Shown here: positions 6,575 to 13,072 of the stretch, piece after piece
Layout: each line of letters starts with the position of its first letter
Numbering within the stretch: the first letter of the stretch is position 1
Assembly (NCBI GenBank): GCA_947460795.1
Contig: CANHJA010000041.1
Coordinates: 1-13,072 of the forward strand
DNA length: 13,072 nt
Direction of reading: 5' to 3'
Source of the DNA: Bacteroidota bacterium
GTDB lineage: Bacteria > Bacteroidota > Bacteroidia > Chitinophagales > Chitinophagaceae
Translations under genes and position numbers: made by a program
Notes under the pieces: generated by a model
What the model was told of the DNA's origin: nothing
Database searches by the model: none
The model's input: the letters and a program-made list of their open reading frames with translations, nothing else

Positions 6575-7366
6575 ATGAAGAAATTATTTTTAATTAAGGA
6601 ATATATTAAATATTATTTTTCTGCAAACCGAGGTGGGCATGGAGTTCATTCACCTTTTGTATTTGATTTCGTAGAAACTATTTTAGAAGACAAACGTCCT
6701 TTTTATGCATTTGATGAAATTAAGCGATATCGAAAAATATTACACAATGAGGATGCAATATTGACAATAGAAGATTTTGGAGCTGGATCACATAAAAATA
6801 ATAGTTTACAACGCAAGGTTTCTGACATTGCAAAAACTGCTGGAAGAACAGAAAAATTCGGTAAAATATTATTTCGAATGGTTGACAAATATCAATTTGA
6901 AAATATTATAGAATTAGGCACTTCGCTAGGAATTGCTACTTCTTATTTAGCGAAGGCAAATCAAAAAGCAAATGTTACGACCATTGAAGGAAGCCCAGAA
7001 ATTGCTATGAGAGCAACAAAAACATTTGATTTTTTGAAACTAAAAAACATCCATCAAGTCACTGGAAATTTTGATACTATTTTAGCACCTACATTAGCAC
7101 AACTAAAAAAGGTTGATTTATTTTTTATTGATGGCAATCACAGAGAAGAACCAACCATTCAATATTACAATCAAGTAAAACCCTATTTGAATGAACATTC
7201 AATGGTTATTTTTGATGATATTCATTGGAGCGAAGGTATGCTTCGTGCTTGGGAAATCATAAAAAAAGACAGCGCCGTGACGCTGTCTATTGATTTATTT
7301 TTTTTAGGAATTGTACTCTTTAAAAAAGATATCAAAGAGAAACAACACTTTATATTGAAGTATTAA
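6575..7366 (+). CDS. Class I SAM-dependent methyltransferase-like protein
   Basis: This 263-residue protein has an N-terminal block RGGHGVHSPFVFDFV (19-33), which I associate with Bacteroidota methyltransferases of the Methyltransf_24 type. A Rossmann methyltransferase core follows: motif I IIELGTSLGIATSYLA (111-126), acidic strand end TTIEGS (Glu138), DLFFIDGNHREEPT (181-194), and VIFDDIHWSEGM (211-222). The Asp/His pattern resembles metal-dependent O-methyltransferases, but the substrate is unknown. No signal peptide is seen, so it should be cytoplasmic. It starts 9 bp after folA and probably shares its promoter. The 3' end is unusual: residues 232-238 are encoded by a hairpin that looks like a terminator for the opposite strand, and its stop codon overlaps that of the M16 protease gene. 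A-7 and T-8 runs (7261-7267, 7298-7305) lie in this last part but the frame is intact. Confidence 0.85.
   Translation: MKKLFLIKEYIKYYFSANRGGHGVHSPFVFDFVETILEDKRPFYAFDEIKRYRKILHNEDAILTIEDFGAGSHKNNSLQRKVSDIAKTAGRTEKFGKILFRMVDKYQFENIIELGTSLGIATSYLAKANQKANVTTIEGSPEIAMRATKTFDFLKLKNIHQVTGNFDTILAPTLAQLKKVDLFFIDGNHREEPTIQYYNQVKPYLNEHSMVIFDDIHWSEGMLRAWEIIKKDSAVTLSIDLFFLGIVLFKKDIKEKQHFILKY
7261..7288 (-). terminator. Intrinsic terminator for the M16 protease gene, inside the convergent gene
   Basis: On the minus strand AGACAGCG and CGCTGTCT form a perfect 8-bp GC-rich stem with a 6-base loop, followed by a run of T from the A-tract at 7261-7267. It lies 75 bp after the protease stop codon. On the plus strand no T-run follows the stem directly, so the methyltransferase message should be read through. 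The structure lies wholly within the coding sequence of the opposite gene. Confidence 0.75.
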
Positions 7367-10209
7367 TTATTGCTAATTATTTCACCATCAGCATCTACAT
7401 CAATAATTTTGTAGCCTAATCTTTCTAAACCAGGAGCAATTTTAGCTTTGTCGCCTGCTAACACGATTTTCATTTTGTCATCTAGCAACCATTTTTTAGC
7501 TAAAGTATTAATTTCTTCTATCGAAATGTTTTTTAAAATTTCATTTTGTTTAGTTGTATAATCATTTGCTAAATTGTATTTTAAAATAGTATATAATAAA
7601 GACGCTTTTTGCATTAGGGTTTCATATTTTCTTGCTTCGCTTTGGCTAATTGCATTTTTCATAAATGAAAACTCATCCGCTTGAATTCCTTCATTTTTAT
7701 AGATTTTAATTTCATTCATTACTTCAGACAATGCACTGTCGGTTGCATTTGCTTTAATGCCTGATGAAAAAGTATAATTACCAGTATAATCGTTTCCAAC
7801 AAAATTACTTCTTGCACCATACGTCCAACCTTTATCTTCACGCAAGTTTAAATTGATGCGAGAGTTAAAAGCACCTCCTAATGGGAAATTCATCAAACTA
7901 TTTTTATAATATTCTCCCAATGCATCATATGTTAAACCTGTAACATAGCCTACTCTAAATTCTGTTTGAGCAGCTTTAGGAATGTTTACTAAATAAATAG
8001 TTGCATCATTATTTTTTACATTTGGTAAAATGGGTTCAGGTAATTCTATTTTTGTGTTAGGTAATTTTGAAATCAAATCTTGAATTGGTTTATAGCCGAT
8101 ACCAGAAATATCTCCAACTTCTACAAAACGAGCACCATCTTGACTGATATAGTTAGTATAGTAATCTTCAATATCTTTTAATTCAATATTAGAAACCGAT
8201 TCTTCCGTTCCATTTACAGGTAATCCAAAAATACTTTCTTTACCATAATGTAATTTTGAATAGGCCGTATTAGCTACATTGGTTGCACGGGTTTTTGAAT
8301 TCTTAATCGACTCAATTGTTTGGTTTTTAATTCTATCAAATGCTTCTTGTGTAAAATTCGGTTCCAACAATTTTTCTTCTAACAATGCCATGGTTGCATT
8401 GAAATTTTTTCTCAAACAACGCACATTAATTTTAGTTTCGTCAAATTCTGTTTCAAAAGAAATACTACTTCCTAATTTATCTAGCATTGTGCTCATCTGT
8501 TCTGAAGTATGTTTTTTAGTATCTTCATCCATCATTGCAGAGAATATATTTGCTAAACCAACTTTGTTTAAATCGTTTTGTTCAACCAATCGACCGCCTT
8601 TTAAACCAATTGAAAAAACAATGATTGGCACTTCATTATTTTCAGCAAGAATATTATTAATCTCTTCGTTAGTTGTTTTGTTTATCATCGGCAATTTTAC
8701 TGCTGATGCTTCTTTGGCAACCGGCATAATGCTTCTGTCAAAATTATCTTTTGCTTTTACATACTTTAATTTATCATAACCATAATTAGGCGCTTTGTAA
8801 TTTGCTTCTTTTACATTGTAATTATCTTCATGAGCTATTAATTTTTCATTTCCTTTAGTCAACACACTTAAGATAACCATATTCTTTCCTTTGATATATT
8901 GATTGTAAACACGCATCACATCAGCTTTCGTCAATGCATTGTTTCTTTCCATTTCAGTTTTAATATAATTCGCATTTCCAGTAAATGTAAAATAAGAAGC
9001 TAGTTTTGAAACTTTACCACTCACACTTTCTAAGCTATATATCAAGTTTGCTTCTCTACTGGCTTTAAATTTTGCCAAGTCATCATCGGTAATGCCTTTC
9101 TTTTCAAATTCTGCAATGGCTGTTCTTACCGCTTTTTCCATTTCTGTCAATGAAGTTCCTGGTTTTGGTGTAATGCTAAATTGAAATGTACCAGCTAATT
9201 CATCTGTTGGATGATAAGATGATGCATTTAAAGCCTTTTGTGTTTTTACTAAATTTTGATATAAGATTGAAGTATTTGAGCCTCCAATAATTTCAGCTAA
9301 ACAATCCAATGCAACTTCGTCTTTATTATACTGAGGAACGGTTGGCATTGCGCAAATTAATTGAGGCAATTTTGCATAATCATCTACCATGCTCACATAT
9401 CTGTCTTTCTCAATTTTAGGTTGTGGCAATACTGTTTTTGTAACATTTGGACATTTAGGAATAGCGCCAAAATATTTTGTTGCCAATGTTAAAACCTCTT
9501 TCACACTTACATCGCCACCAACAGTTAAAACGGCATTATTAGGGCCATACCAACGCAAGAAAAAGTTTTTCAAATCTTGCACATTCACACGATTTAAATC
9601 TTCGATATAGCCAATGGTTAACCAAGAATACGGGTGTCCATAAGGAAATAAATTTTTAGCCAATGTTTCTTGTACCAAGCCATACGGTTTGTTATCATAA
9701 TTTTGACCACGTTCATTTTTTACAGTAGCTCGTTGTACTTCAAATTTCTTTTGAGTAACCGCATCCAATAAAAAACCCATTCTGTCAGACTCTAACCATA
9801 ACATTTTTTCAAGTTGATTGCTAGGAACAGTTTCAAAATAATTCGTTCTGTCTTTGTTGGTAGTGCCATTTAAAACTCCACCAGCTTCTGTTATAATTTT
9901 AAAATGTTGTTCGTCGGCAACGTTGTCACTTCCTTGAAACATCATGTGTTCAAAGAAATGCGCAAAGCCTGATTTGCTAATTTCTTCACGAGCTGATCCT
10001 ACATGATAGGTAACATCAACATGCACTAATGGATCGCTGTGATCTTCATGAATTAAAACTGTTAATCCATTTGGCAACACGTATTTTTCATAAGGGATTA
10101 CCACATCACTTGCTGATTTTTTACTTACTTTTTCTATCAATTTTGCTTGTGCAAATGACGATACGGATGTAAAAAATACGGCTGAAAATAAAATAAATTT
10201 ACGAAGCAT
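7363..10209 (-). CDS. Secreted M16-family zinc metalloprotease (fused active and inactive halves)
   Basis: This 948-residue protein has a Sec signal peptide (MLRKFILFSAVFFTSVSSFA, cleavage near 20-22), so it acts in the periplasm or envelope. The N-terminal half carries the inverted zinc site HFFEH (His84, Glu87, His88) in GFAHFFEHMM, with the third ligand Glu166 in VKNERGQNYDN at the expected distance. The second half repeats the fold, but the corresponding site reads GLANIFSAMM (551-560): both His and the catalytic Glu are lost. It keeps the substrate-binding block GGAFNSRINLNLRED-KGWTYGA (778-799), with Arg784 and Tyr797. This is the usual plan of fused M16 peptidases, which degrade small unfolded peptides in a closed chamber formed by an active and an inactive half. 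Substrates are unknown. It is convergent with the methyltransferase gene (4-bp overlap) and divergent from radC; no clear promoter is visible in the 103-bp gap. Confidence 0.93.
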   Translation of the reverse strand: MLRKFILFSAVFFTSVSSFAQAKLIEKVSKKSASDVVIPYEKYVLPNGLTVLIHEDHSDPLVHVDVTYHVGSAREEISKSGFAHFFEHMMFQGSDNVADEQHFKIITEAGGVLNGTTNKDRTNYFETVPSNQLEKMLWLESDRMGFLLDAVTQKKFEVQRATVKNERGQNYDNKPYGLVQETLAKNLFPYGHPYSWLTIGYIEDLNRVNVQDLKNFFLRWYGPNNAVLTVGGDVSVKEVLTLATKYFGAIPKCPNVTKTVLPQPKIEKDRYVSMVDDYAKLPQLICAMPTVPQYNKDEVALDCLAEIIGGSNTSILYQNLVKTQKALNASSYHPTDELAGTFQFSITPKPGTSLTEMEKAVRTAIAEFEKKGITDDDLAKFKASREANLIYSLESVSGKVSKLASYFTFTGNANYIKTEMERNNALTKADVMRVYNQYIKGKNMVILSVLTKGNEKLIAHEDNYNVKEANYKAPNYGYDKLKYVKAKDNFDRSIMPVAKEASAVKLPMINKTTNEEINNILAENNEVPIIVFSIGLKGGRLVEQNDLNKVGLANIFSAMMDEDTKKHTSEQMSTMLDKLGSSISFETEFDETKINVRCLRKNFNATMALLEEKLLEPNFTQEAFDRIKNQTIESIKNSKTRATNVANTAYSKLHYGKESIFGLPVNGTEESVSNIELKDIEDYYTNYISQDGARFVEVGDISGIGYKPIQDLISKLPNTKIELPEPILPNVKNNDATIYLVNIPKAAQTEFRVGYVTGLTYDALGEYYKNSLMNFPLGGAFNSRINLNLREDKGWTYGARSNFVGNDYTGNYTFSSGIKANATDSALSEVMNEIKIYKNEGIQADEFSFMKNAISQSEARKYETLMQKASLLYTILKYNLANDYTTKQNEILKNISIEEINTLAKKWLLDDKMKIVLAGDKAKIAPGLERLGYKIIDVDADGEIISNN

Positions 10210-10312
10210 AATTTTTGTTTAAATTTAGAAAAGCAAGATATAAAAAAAAGCCCATGAATTTCCGTTTCCAACTAAAAAATGAATAATATTGCTTAACCTA
10301 CCAAACAAAATA

Positions 10313-11005
10313 ATGGACGATTTTAAAAGTATTAAAAATTGGGCTATTGACGAACGACCTGTTGAAAAGCTTGTGTCAAAAGGCTCCGATGCACTTACCA
10401 ATGCCGAATTACTTACTATATTAATAAATACAGGAACCCGAAATAGGAGTGCATTAGACATTGCTAAAGATTTATTGGAAAAAGGAAATCAAAGTTTACT
10501 GGAGCTTAGTAAATTATCCTTAGCAGACTTCAAAAAAATTAAAGGCATAGGTGAAAAAAAAGCGGTCACAATAATAGCTGCTTTGGAATTGGGAAAACGT
10601 CGTCAACTTTCTCAAGCGTTGGAAAGACCTAGCATCTCAAATTCTAAATCGGCCTATGAAATTTTGGTAACGTATTTTTTGGACATCGTTGTAGAGCAAT
10701 TTTATGTTATTTATTTAAGTAACAACAATGCAGTATTGTCGGTAGAAAAAATGAGCGAAGGAGGTATGACTGCCACTATGGTGGATGCACGTGTAATTTT
10801 TAAAAGAGCTTTAGAAATTACTGGAGCAACTAAAATAGTATTGGCACACAATCATCCCTCAGGAAATCTGACACCCAGCCAGGCCGATAAATTACTTACA
10901 CAGCGAATGAAAGAAGCTGGGAAGTTTCTGGAATTTGAATTGCTCGATCATGTCATAGTTGGACACAATCAATATTTTAGTTTTGCTGATGAAGGGTTGA
11001 TGTAA
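10313..11005 (+). CDS. radC: RadC/JAB-domain protein
   Basis: From the ATG at 10313 the protein is 230 residues, the normal RadC length. It has the N-terminal block IKNWAIDERPVEKLVSKG (7-24), a helix-hairpin-helix-like segment FKKIKGIGEKKAVTI (73-87), and a C-terminal JAB/MPN metallo-domain with the motif HNHPSGNLTPSQAD (179-192), giving His179, His181, Ser189 and Asp192 as in JAMM proteases. RadC was once linked to DNA repair, but its biochemical role is not settled; relatives are common in chromosomes and mobile elements. There is no signal peptide, so it is cytoplasmic. An in-frame TTG at 10289 would add eight residues not expected in the family. TAATATTG (10284-10291), one mismatch from the -7 consensus, lies 21 bp before the ATG and would be its promoter, which also argues for 10313. 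The neighbours show no mobile-element signs, so this looks like the chromosomal copy. Confidence 0.94.
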   Translation: MDDFKSIKNWAIDERPVEKLVSKGSDALTNAELLTILINTGTRNRSALDIAKDLLEKGNQSLLELSKLSLADFKKIKGIGEKKAVTIIAALELGKRRQLSQALERPSISNSKSAYEILVTYFLDIVVEQFYVIYLSNNNAVLSVEKMSEGGMTATMVDARVIFKRALEITGATKIVLAHNHPSGNLTPSQADKLLTQRMKEAGKFLEFELLDHVIVGHNQYFSFADEGLM

Positions 11006-11026
11006 TTTTAAGGCTATGGCTTTTTA

Positions 11027-11707
11027 TTACAATTCTATGCTTTCGCCTATGCTTGGTAAAATCAATTCGATGTCGTGCTCTTTAAAAGAATCAATCGCAA
11101 GGTTGGAATCTATTTTTATATATCCAAATGTGTCGTAATGCACACCAATTACTTTTTTAGCATCAACAAATTCGGCAGCCATAATTGCATCATCAATGCC
11201 CATCGTAAAATTATCGCCAATGGGAAGAATAGCAAATTTTAAATTCGCCCAACGAGAAATTAATTGCATGTCGAGTGTAAGCGCAGTGTCTCCACTGTAA
11301 TAAAAACTTTCTTTGTTTGCATAAATAATAAAGCCCATTGGATTGCCTCCGTAACTACCGTCTGGCAAACTGCTGCTGTGTTGTGCAACTACACATTTTA
11401 CAGTAAATTCGTCAAAGGTCCATTTCCCTCCGGTGTTCATAGGGTGGGTGTTGGTCACACCTTTTGTGTTTAACCATTCATGAATTTCCCAAGCGCAAAT
11501 TACTTTTGCTCCTGTTCGCAATGCAATGGCTTCACAATCTAAAATATGGTCGGCATGTGCATGGGAAAGCAAAATATAGTCTGCTTTAATTTCCTCTAAT
11601 TGTATGTCTTTGGCAAGTTCATTGCCAGAAATAAAAGGATCAAATAAAAGGGTGGTATGGTTAACTTCGATGCTGAAACAAGCGTGACCGTAAAATGTAA
11701 ATTTCAT
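11027..11707 (-). CDS. Metal-dependent hydrolase, metallo-beta-lactamase fold (UPF0173 type)
   Basis: This 226-residue protein matches the UPF0173 group of small metallo-beta-lactamase-fold hydrolases. It starts MKFTFYGHACFSIE, and carries the metal site SHAHADH (His49, His51, Asp53, His54), then His110 in VVAQHSSSLPDG, Asp140 in YYSGDTAL, and His190 in GVHYDTFGYI, so all expected metal ligands are present. It also has LPIGDNFTMGIDDA, typical of this group. The length agrees with the family (about 225-230). The substrate is unknown; relatives include UlaG-like lactonases. There is no signal peptide. It lies 46 bp after the GNAT gene on the same strand and may be co-transcribed, although TAATTTTA (minus strand, 11719-11712), one mismatch from the -7 consensus, lies 4 bp before its ATG. 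Its stop is followed directly by a second in-frame TAA, and it ends 21 bp from the convergent radC without a visible hairpin. Confidence 0.92.
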   Translation of the reverse strand: MKFTFYGHACFSIEVNHTTLLFDPFISGNELAKDIQLEEIKADYILLSHAHADHILDCEAIALRTGAKVICAWEIHEWLNTKGVTNTHPMNTGGKWTFDEFTVKCVVAQHSSSLPDGSYGGNPMGFIIYANKESFYYSGDTALTLDMQLISRWANLKFAILPIGDNFTMGIDDAIMAAEFVDAKKVIGVHYDTFGYIKIDSNLAIDSFKEHDIELILPSIGESIEL

Positions 11708-11753
11708 ATTGTAAAATTAGGGTATGTAGCTTAAATAATATATTTCTAAATTA

Positions 11754-12239
11754 TTAAATTTCTTTTTGCATTATGTAATCATTCAACCAAAACTTATCTA
11801 ATGGGATGTCAATGGTTTGAACAATTTTAAATCCATATTTTAGGTAAAAATCTTTCGCAGGGTTGTGTCTATTCACGTTCAGTTCTAAAATAGAAAATTG
11901 CAAATTACTGGCCTGTTTTTCTAAATTGTTTAATAGCAATTGGCCAATACCTTTTCCTTGTGCTAAAGGATGCACATATATTTTACTTACATAATAATGC
12001 CCATTTTTTTCAAAACTATGGCAATAGCCTAACAAATGATCTTCTTCTAATGCAACTAAAAAATGGTTTGAATCATCGATTATTTGTTCCTCTATTCTTT
12101 TTTGGCTATAAAATAGATTTAACATATAATCAATTTGTTCTTGTGATATGATGTTGCAATAGGTAGCCTGCCAAGTTTCTTTAGCCAATTTTATGATGGC
12201 ATTTATATGATTTTTGTTAGCTTTCTGTATAATAATCAT
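11754..12239 (-). CDS. GNAT-family N-acetyltransferase
   Basis: From the ATG at 12239 this is a 161-residue GNAT acetyltransferase, which transfers an acetyl group from acetyl-CoA to an amine. The N terminus IIIQKANKNHINAIIKLAKETW is a standard GNAT first strand and helix. The acetyl-CoA loop is QGKGIGQLLL within KIYVHPLAQGKGIG, followed by LELNVNRHNPAKDFYLKYGF, the usual strand 5 and C-terminal Tyr-Gly-Phe signature. The substrate cannot be deduced; the resemblance to polyamine and small-molecule acetyltransferases is only general. The reading frame is open up to 12347, but that would add 36 hydrophobic residues and overlap the divergent M20 peptidase gene, so I choose 12239. CATATTTG (minus strand, 12253-12246), one mismatch from the -7 consensus, lies 6 bp before this ATG. 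The stop codon is followed by a second TAA. Confidence 0.9.
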   Translation of the reverse strand: MIIIQKANKNHINAIIKLAKETWQATYCNIISQEQIDYMLNLFYSQKRIEEQIIDDSNHFLVALEEDHLLGYCHSFEKNGHYYVSKIYVHPLAQGKGIGQLLLNNLEKQASNLQFSILELNVNRHNPAKDFYLKYGFKIVQTIDIPLDKFWLNDYIMQKEI

Positions 12240-12305
12240 GAATTGCAAATATGAAAAGAAAAAATGATATATATTTACGCTCCTGATATAAAAATACATT
12301 AATTC

Positions 12306-13072
12306 ATGCAAGTTTGGTCTGATTATCAAGATACTAATAAAGAACAATTTTTAGAAGAGTTGAAAGAATTGTTGCGAATTCCTTCTGTAAGTGCACAAGA
12401 AAATCACAATGCAGATACCGCAAAATGTGCCGAAGCGGTAAAACAATCGTTGTTGAAAGCTGGTTGTGATTCGGTAGAAATTTGCGAAACAGCTGGCCAT
12501 CCAATTGTGTTTGGACAAAAGTTTGTTGACGCATCATTGCCTACAATATTAACCTATGGTCATTACGATGTTCAGCCAGCAGAGCCACTTGAGTTGTGGA
12601 CGAATGGCCCTTTCGATCCAGTGGTTATAGATGGTAAAATTTATGCTCGTGGAGCTTGTGACGATAAAGGTCAAATGTATATGCACGTAAAAGCGTTGGA
12701 AGTTATGAATGCAACCAATACATTACAGTGCAACGTAAAATTTATAATTGAAGGAGAAGAAGAAGTAGGCAGCTCAAATTTGGGAAAATTTTTAGAAGAT
12801 TATAAAGACCAATTAAAAGCAGATGTTGTTTTGGTATCGGATACTTCAATGATAAGTATGGAGCATCCAAGTATTGAAACAGGACTTCGTGGTTTAGCAT
12901 ATATGGAAGTAGAAGTTGTAGGTCCAAATAGAGATTTACACTCTGGAGTTTATGGAGGTGCTGTTGCAAATCCAATCACTATTTTAAGTAAAATGATTGC
13001 TAGTTTGCACGATGAAAATAACCACATTACCGTACAAGGTTTTTACGATAAAGTTGTTGCTTTAACGGATGC
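12306..13072 (+). CDS. M20-family metallopeptidase (dipeptidase-like), N-terminal part
   Basis: The gene runs off the right edge; 255 residues are visible, about half of the usual 450-460. It belongs to the M20 zinc peptidases and looks like the cytosolic dipeptidase branch. It starts MQVWSDYQDTNKEQFLEELK with LLRIPSVSA (22-30), then the metal and catalytic residues in order: His86 and Asp88 in YGHYDVQP, Asp119 in RGACDDKGQ, the Glu152-Glu153 pair in EGEEEVGS, and Asp179 in VLVSDTSM. The block RGLAYMEVEV (about 194-203) and GPNRDLHSGVYGGAVANP open the lid/dimerisation domain. The final His ligand lies beyond the window. No signal peptide is present, so it is cytoplasmic. It is divergent from the GNAT gene with 66 bp between starts. 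TATATTTA (12270-12277) is a one-mismatch -7 candidate, without a -33 partner. Confidence 0.95.
   Translation, partial: MQVWSDYQDTNKEQFLEELKELLRIPSVSAQENHNADTAKCAEAVKQSLLKAGCDSVEICETAGHPIVFGQKFVDASLPTILTYGHYDVQPAEPLELWTNGPFDPVVIDGKIYARGACDDKGQMYMHVKALEVMNATNTLQCNVKFIIEGEEEVGSSNLGKFLEDYKDQLKADVVLVSDTSMISMEHPSIETGLRGLAYMEVEVVGPNRDLHSGVYGGAVANPITILSKMIASLHDENNHITVQGFYDKVVALTD

Noticed and set aside
7261..7305. A-7 and T-8 runs in the methyltransferase gene as possible phase-variation tracts
   Set aside because: The frame is intact, such runs are common in AT-rich genomes, and the A-run is explained by the opposite-strand terminator.
8279..8779. Long open frame on the plus strand opposite the M16 gene (166 codons)
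   Set aside because: It is antisense to a strongly supported coding region and its product has no family features; a shadow frame.
10313..11005. radC as a marker of a mobile element or defence island
   Set aside because: Flanking genes are housekeeping or metabolic, with no integrase, repeats or composition shift; it looks like a chromosomal copy.
11006..11026. Possible hairpin terminator between convergent radC and the hydrolase gene (GGCTATGGC)
   Set aside because: The repeat is direct-like, not inverted; no stem can be drawn.
12240..12347. N-terminal extension of the GNAT reading frame by 36 residues
   Set aside because: It is hydrophobic, unlike the family, and overlaps the start of the well-supported M20 gene; the ATG at 12239 fits the family.

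Overview
The window looks like an ordinary chromosomal stretch from a low-GC member of the Bacteroidota. The evidence is AT-rich DNA, A-rich rather than Shine-Dalgarno-like sequence before most starts, promoter matches of the TAnnTTTG (-7) and TTG (-33) type, and several protein families in their Bacteroidota form (signal peptides ending in S-Q or A-Q, a fused M16 peptidase, an HGVHSPF-type methyltransferase). Genus cannot be assigned from the sequence alone. I see no phage, transposon, CRISPR, tRNA, rRNA or defence genes, and nothing amounting to a clearly new multi-gene system. The novelty is modest: uncharacterised envelope proteins and compact regulatory layouts.

Layout. A partial 3-hydroxyacyl-CoA dehydrogenase gene runs off the left edge on the minus strand (1-445). 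Divergent from it are a small lipoprotein gene (537-1052) and a secreted protein gene of unknown function (1081-2010), probably one operon. The ABC-F ATPase gene uup follows (2112-4031), apparently with a TTG start. After a 200-bp gap holding a good promoter and a 12-bp palindrome comes thyA (4232-5026), then an outer-membrane beta-barrel-like gene (5086-5973) ending in an intrinsic terminator. The folA promoter overlaps that terminator; folA (6071-6565, GTG start) is followed after 9 bp by a methyltransferase-like gene (6575-7366). Convergent with it and overlapping by 4 bp is a large secreted M16 metalloprotease gene (7363-10209, minus). radC (10313-11005, plus) is divergent from the protease and convergent with a metallo-beta-lactamase-fold hydrolase gene (11027-11707, minus), which lies 46 bp downstream of a GNAT acetyltransferase gene (11754-12239, minus). 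A partial M20 metallopeptidase gene runs off the right edge (12306-13072, plus).

How the genes relate. ThyA makes dTMP and releases dihydrofolate, which FolA reduces back to tetrahydrofolate, so the two are a metabolic pair, here separated by a barrel-like gene and a terminator. The lipoprotein, secreted protein, barrel protein and M16 protease are all predicted to be exported. Several annotated starts had to be moved inward: folA, radC, the GNAT gene and the lipoprotein gene have upstream in-frame start codons that family alignment or promoter position argue against.
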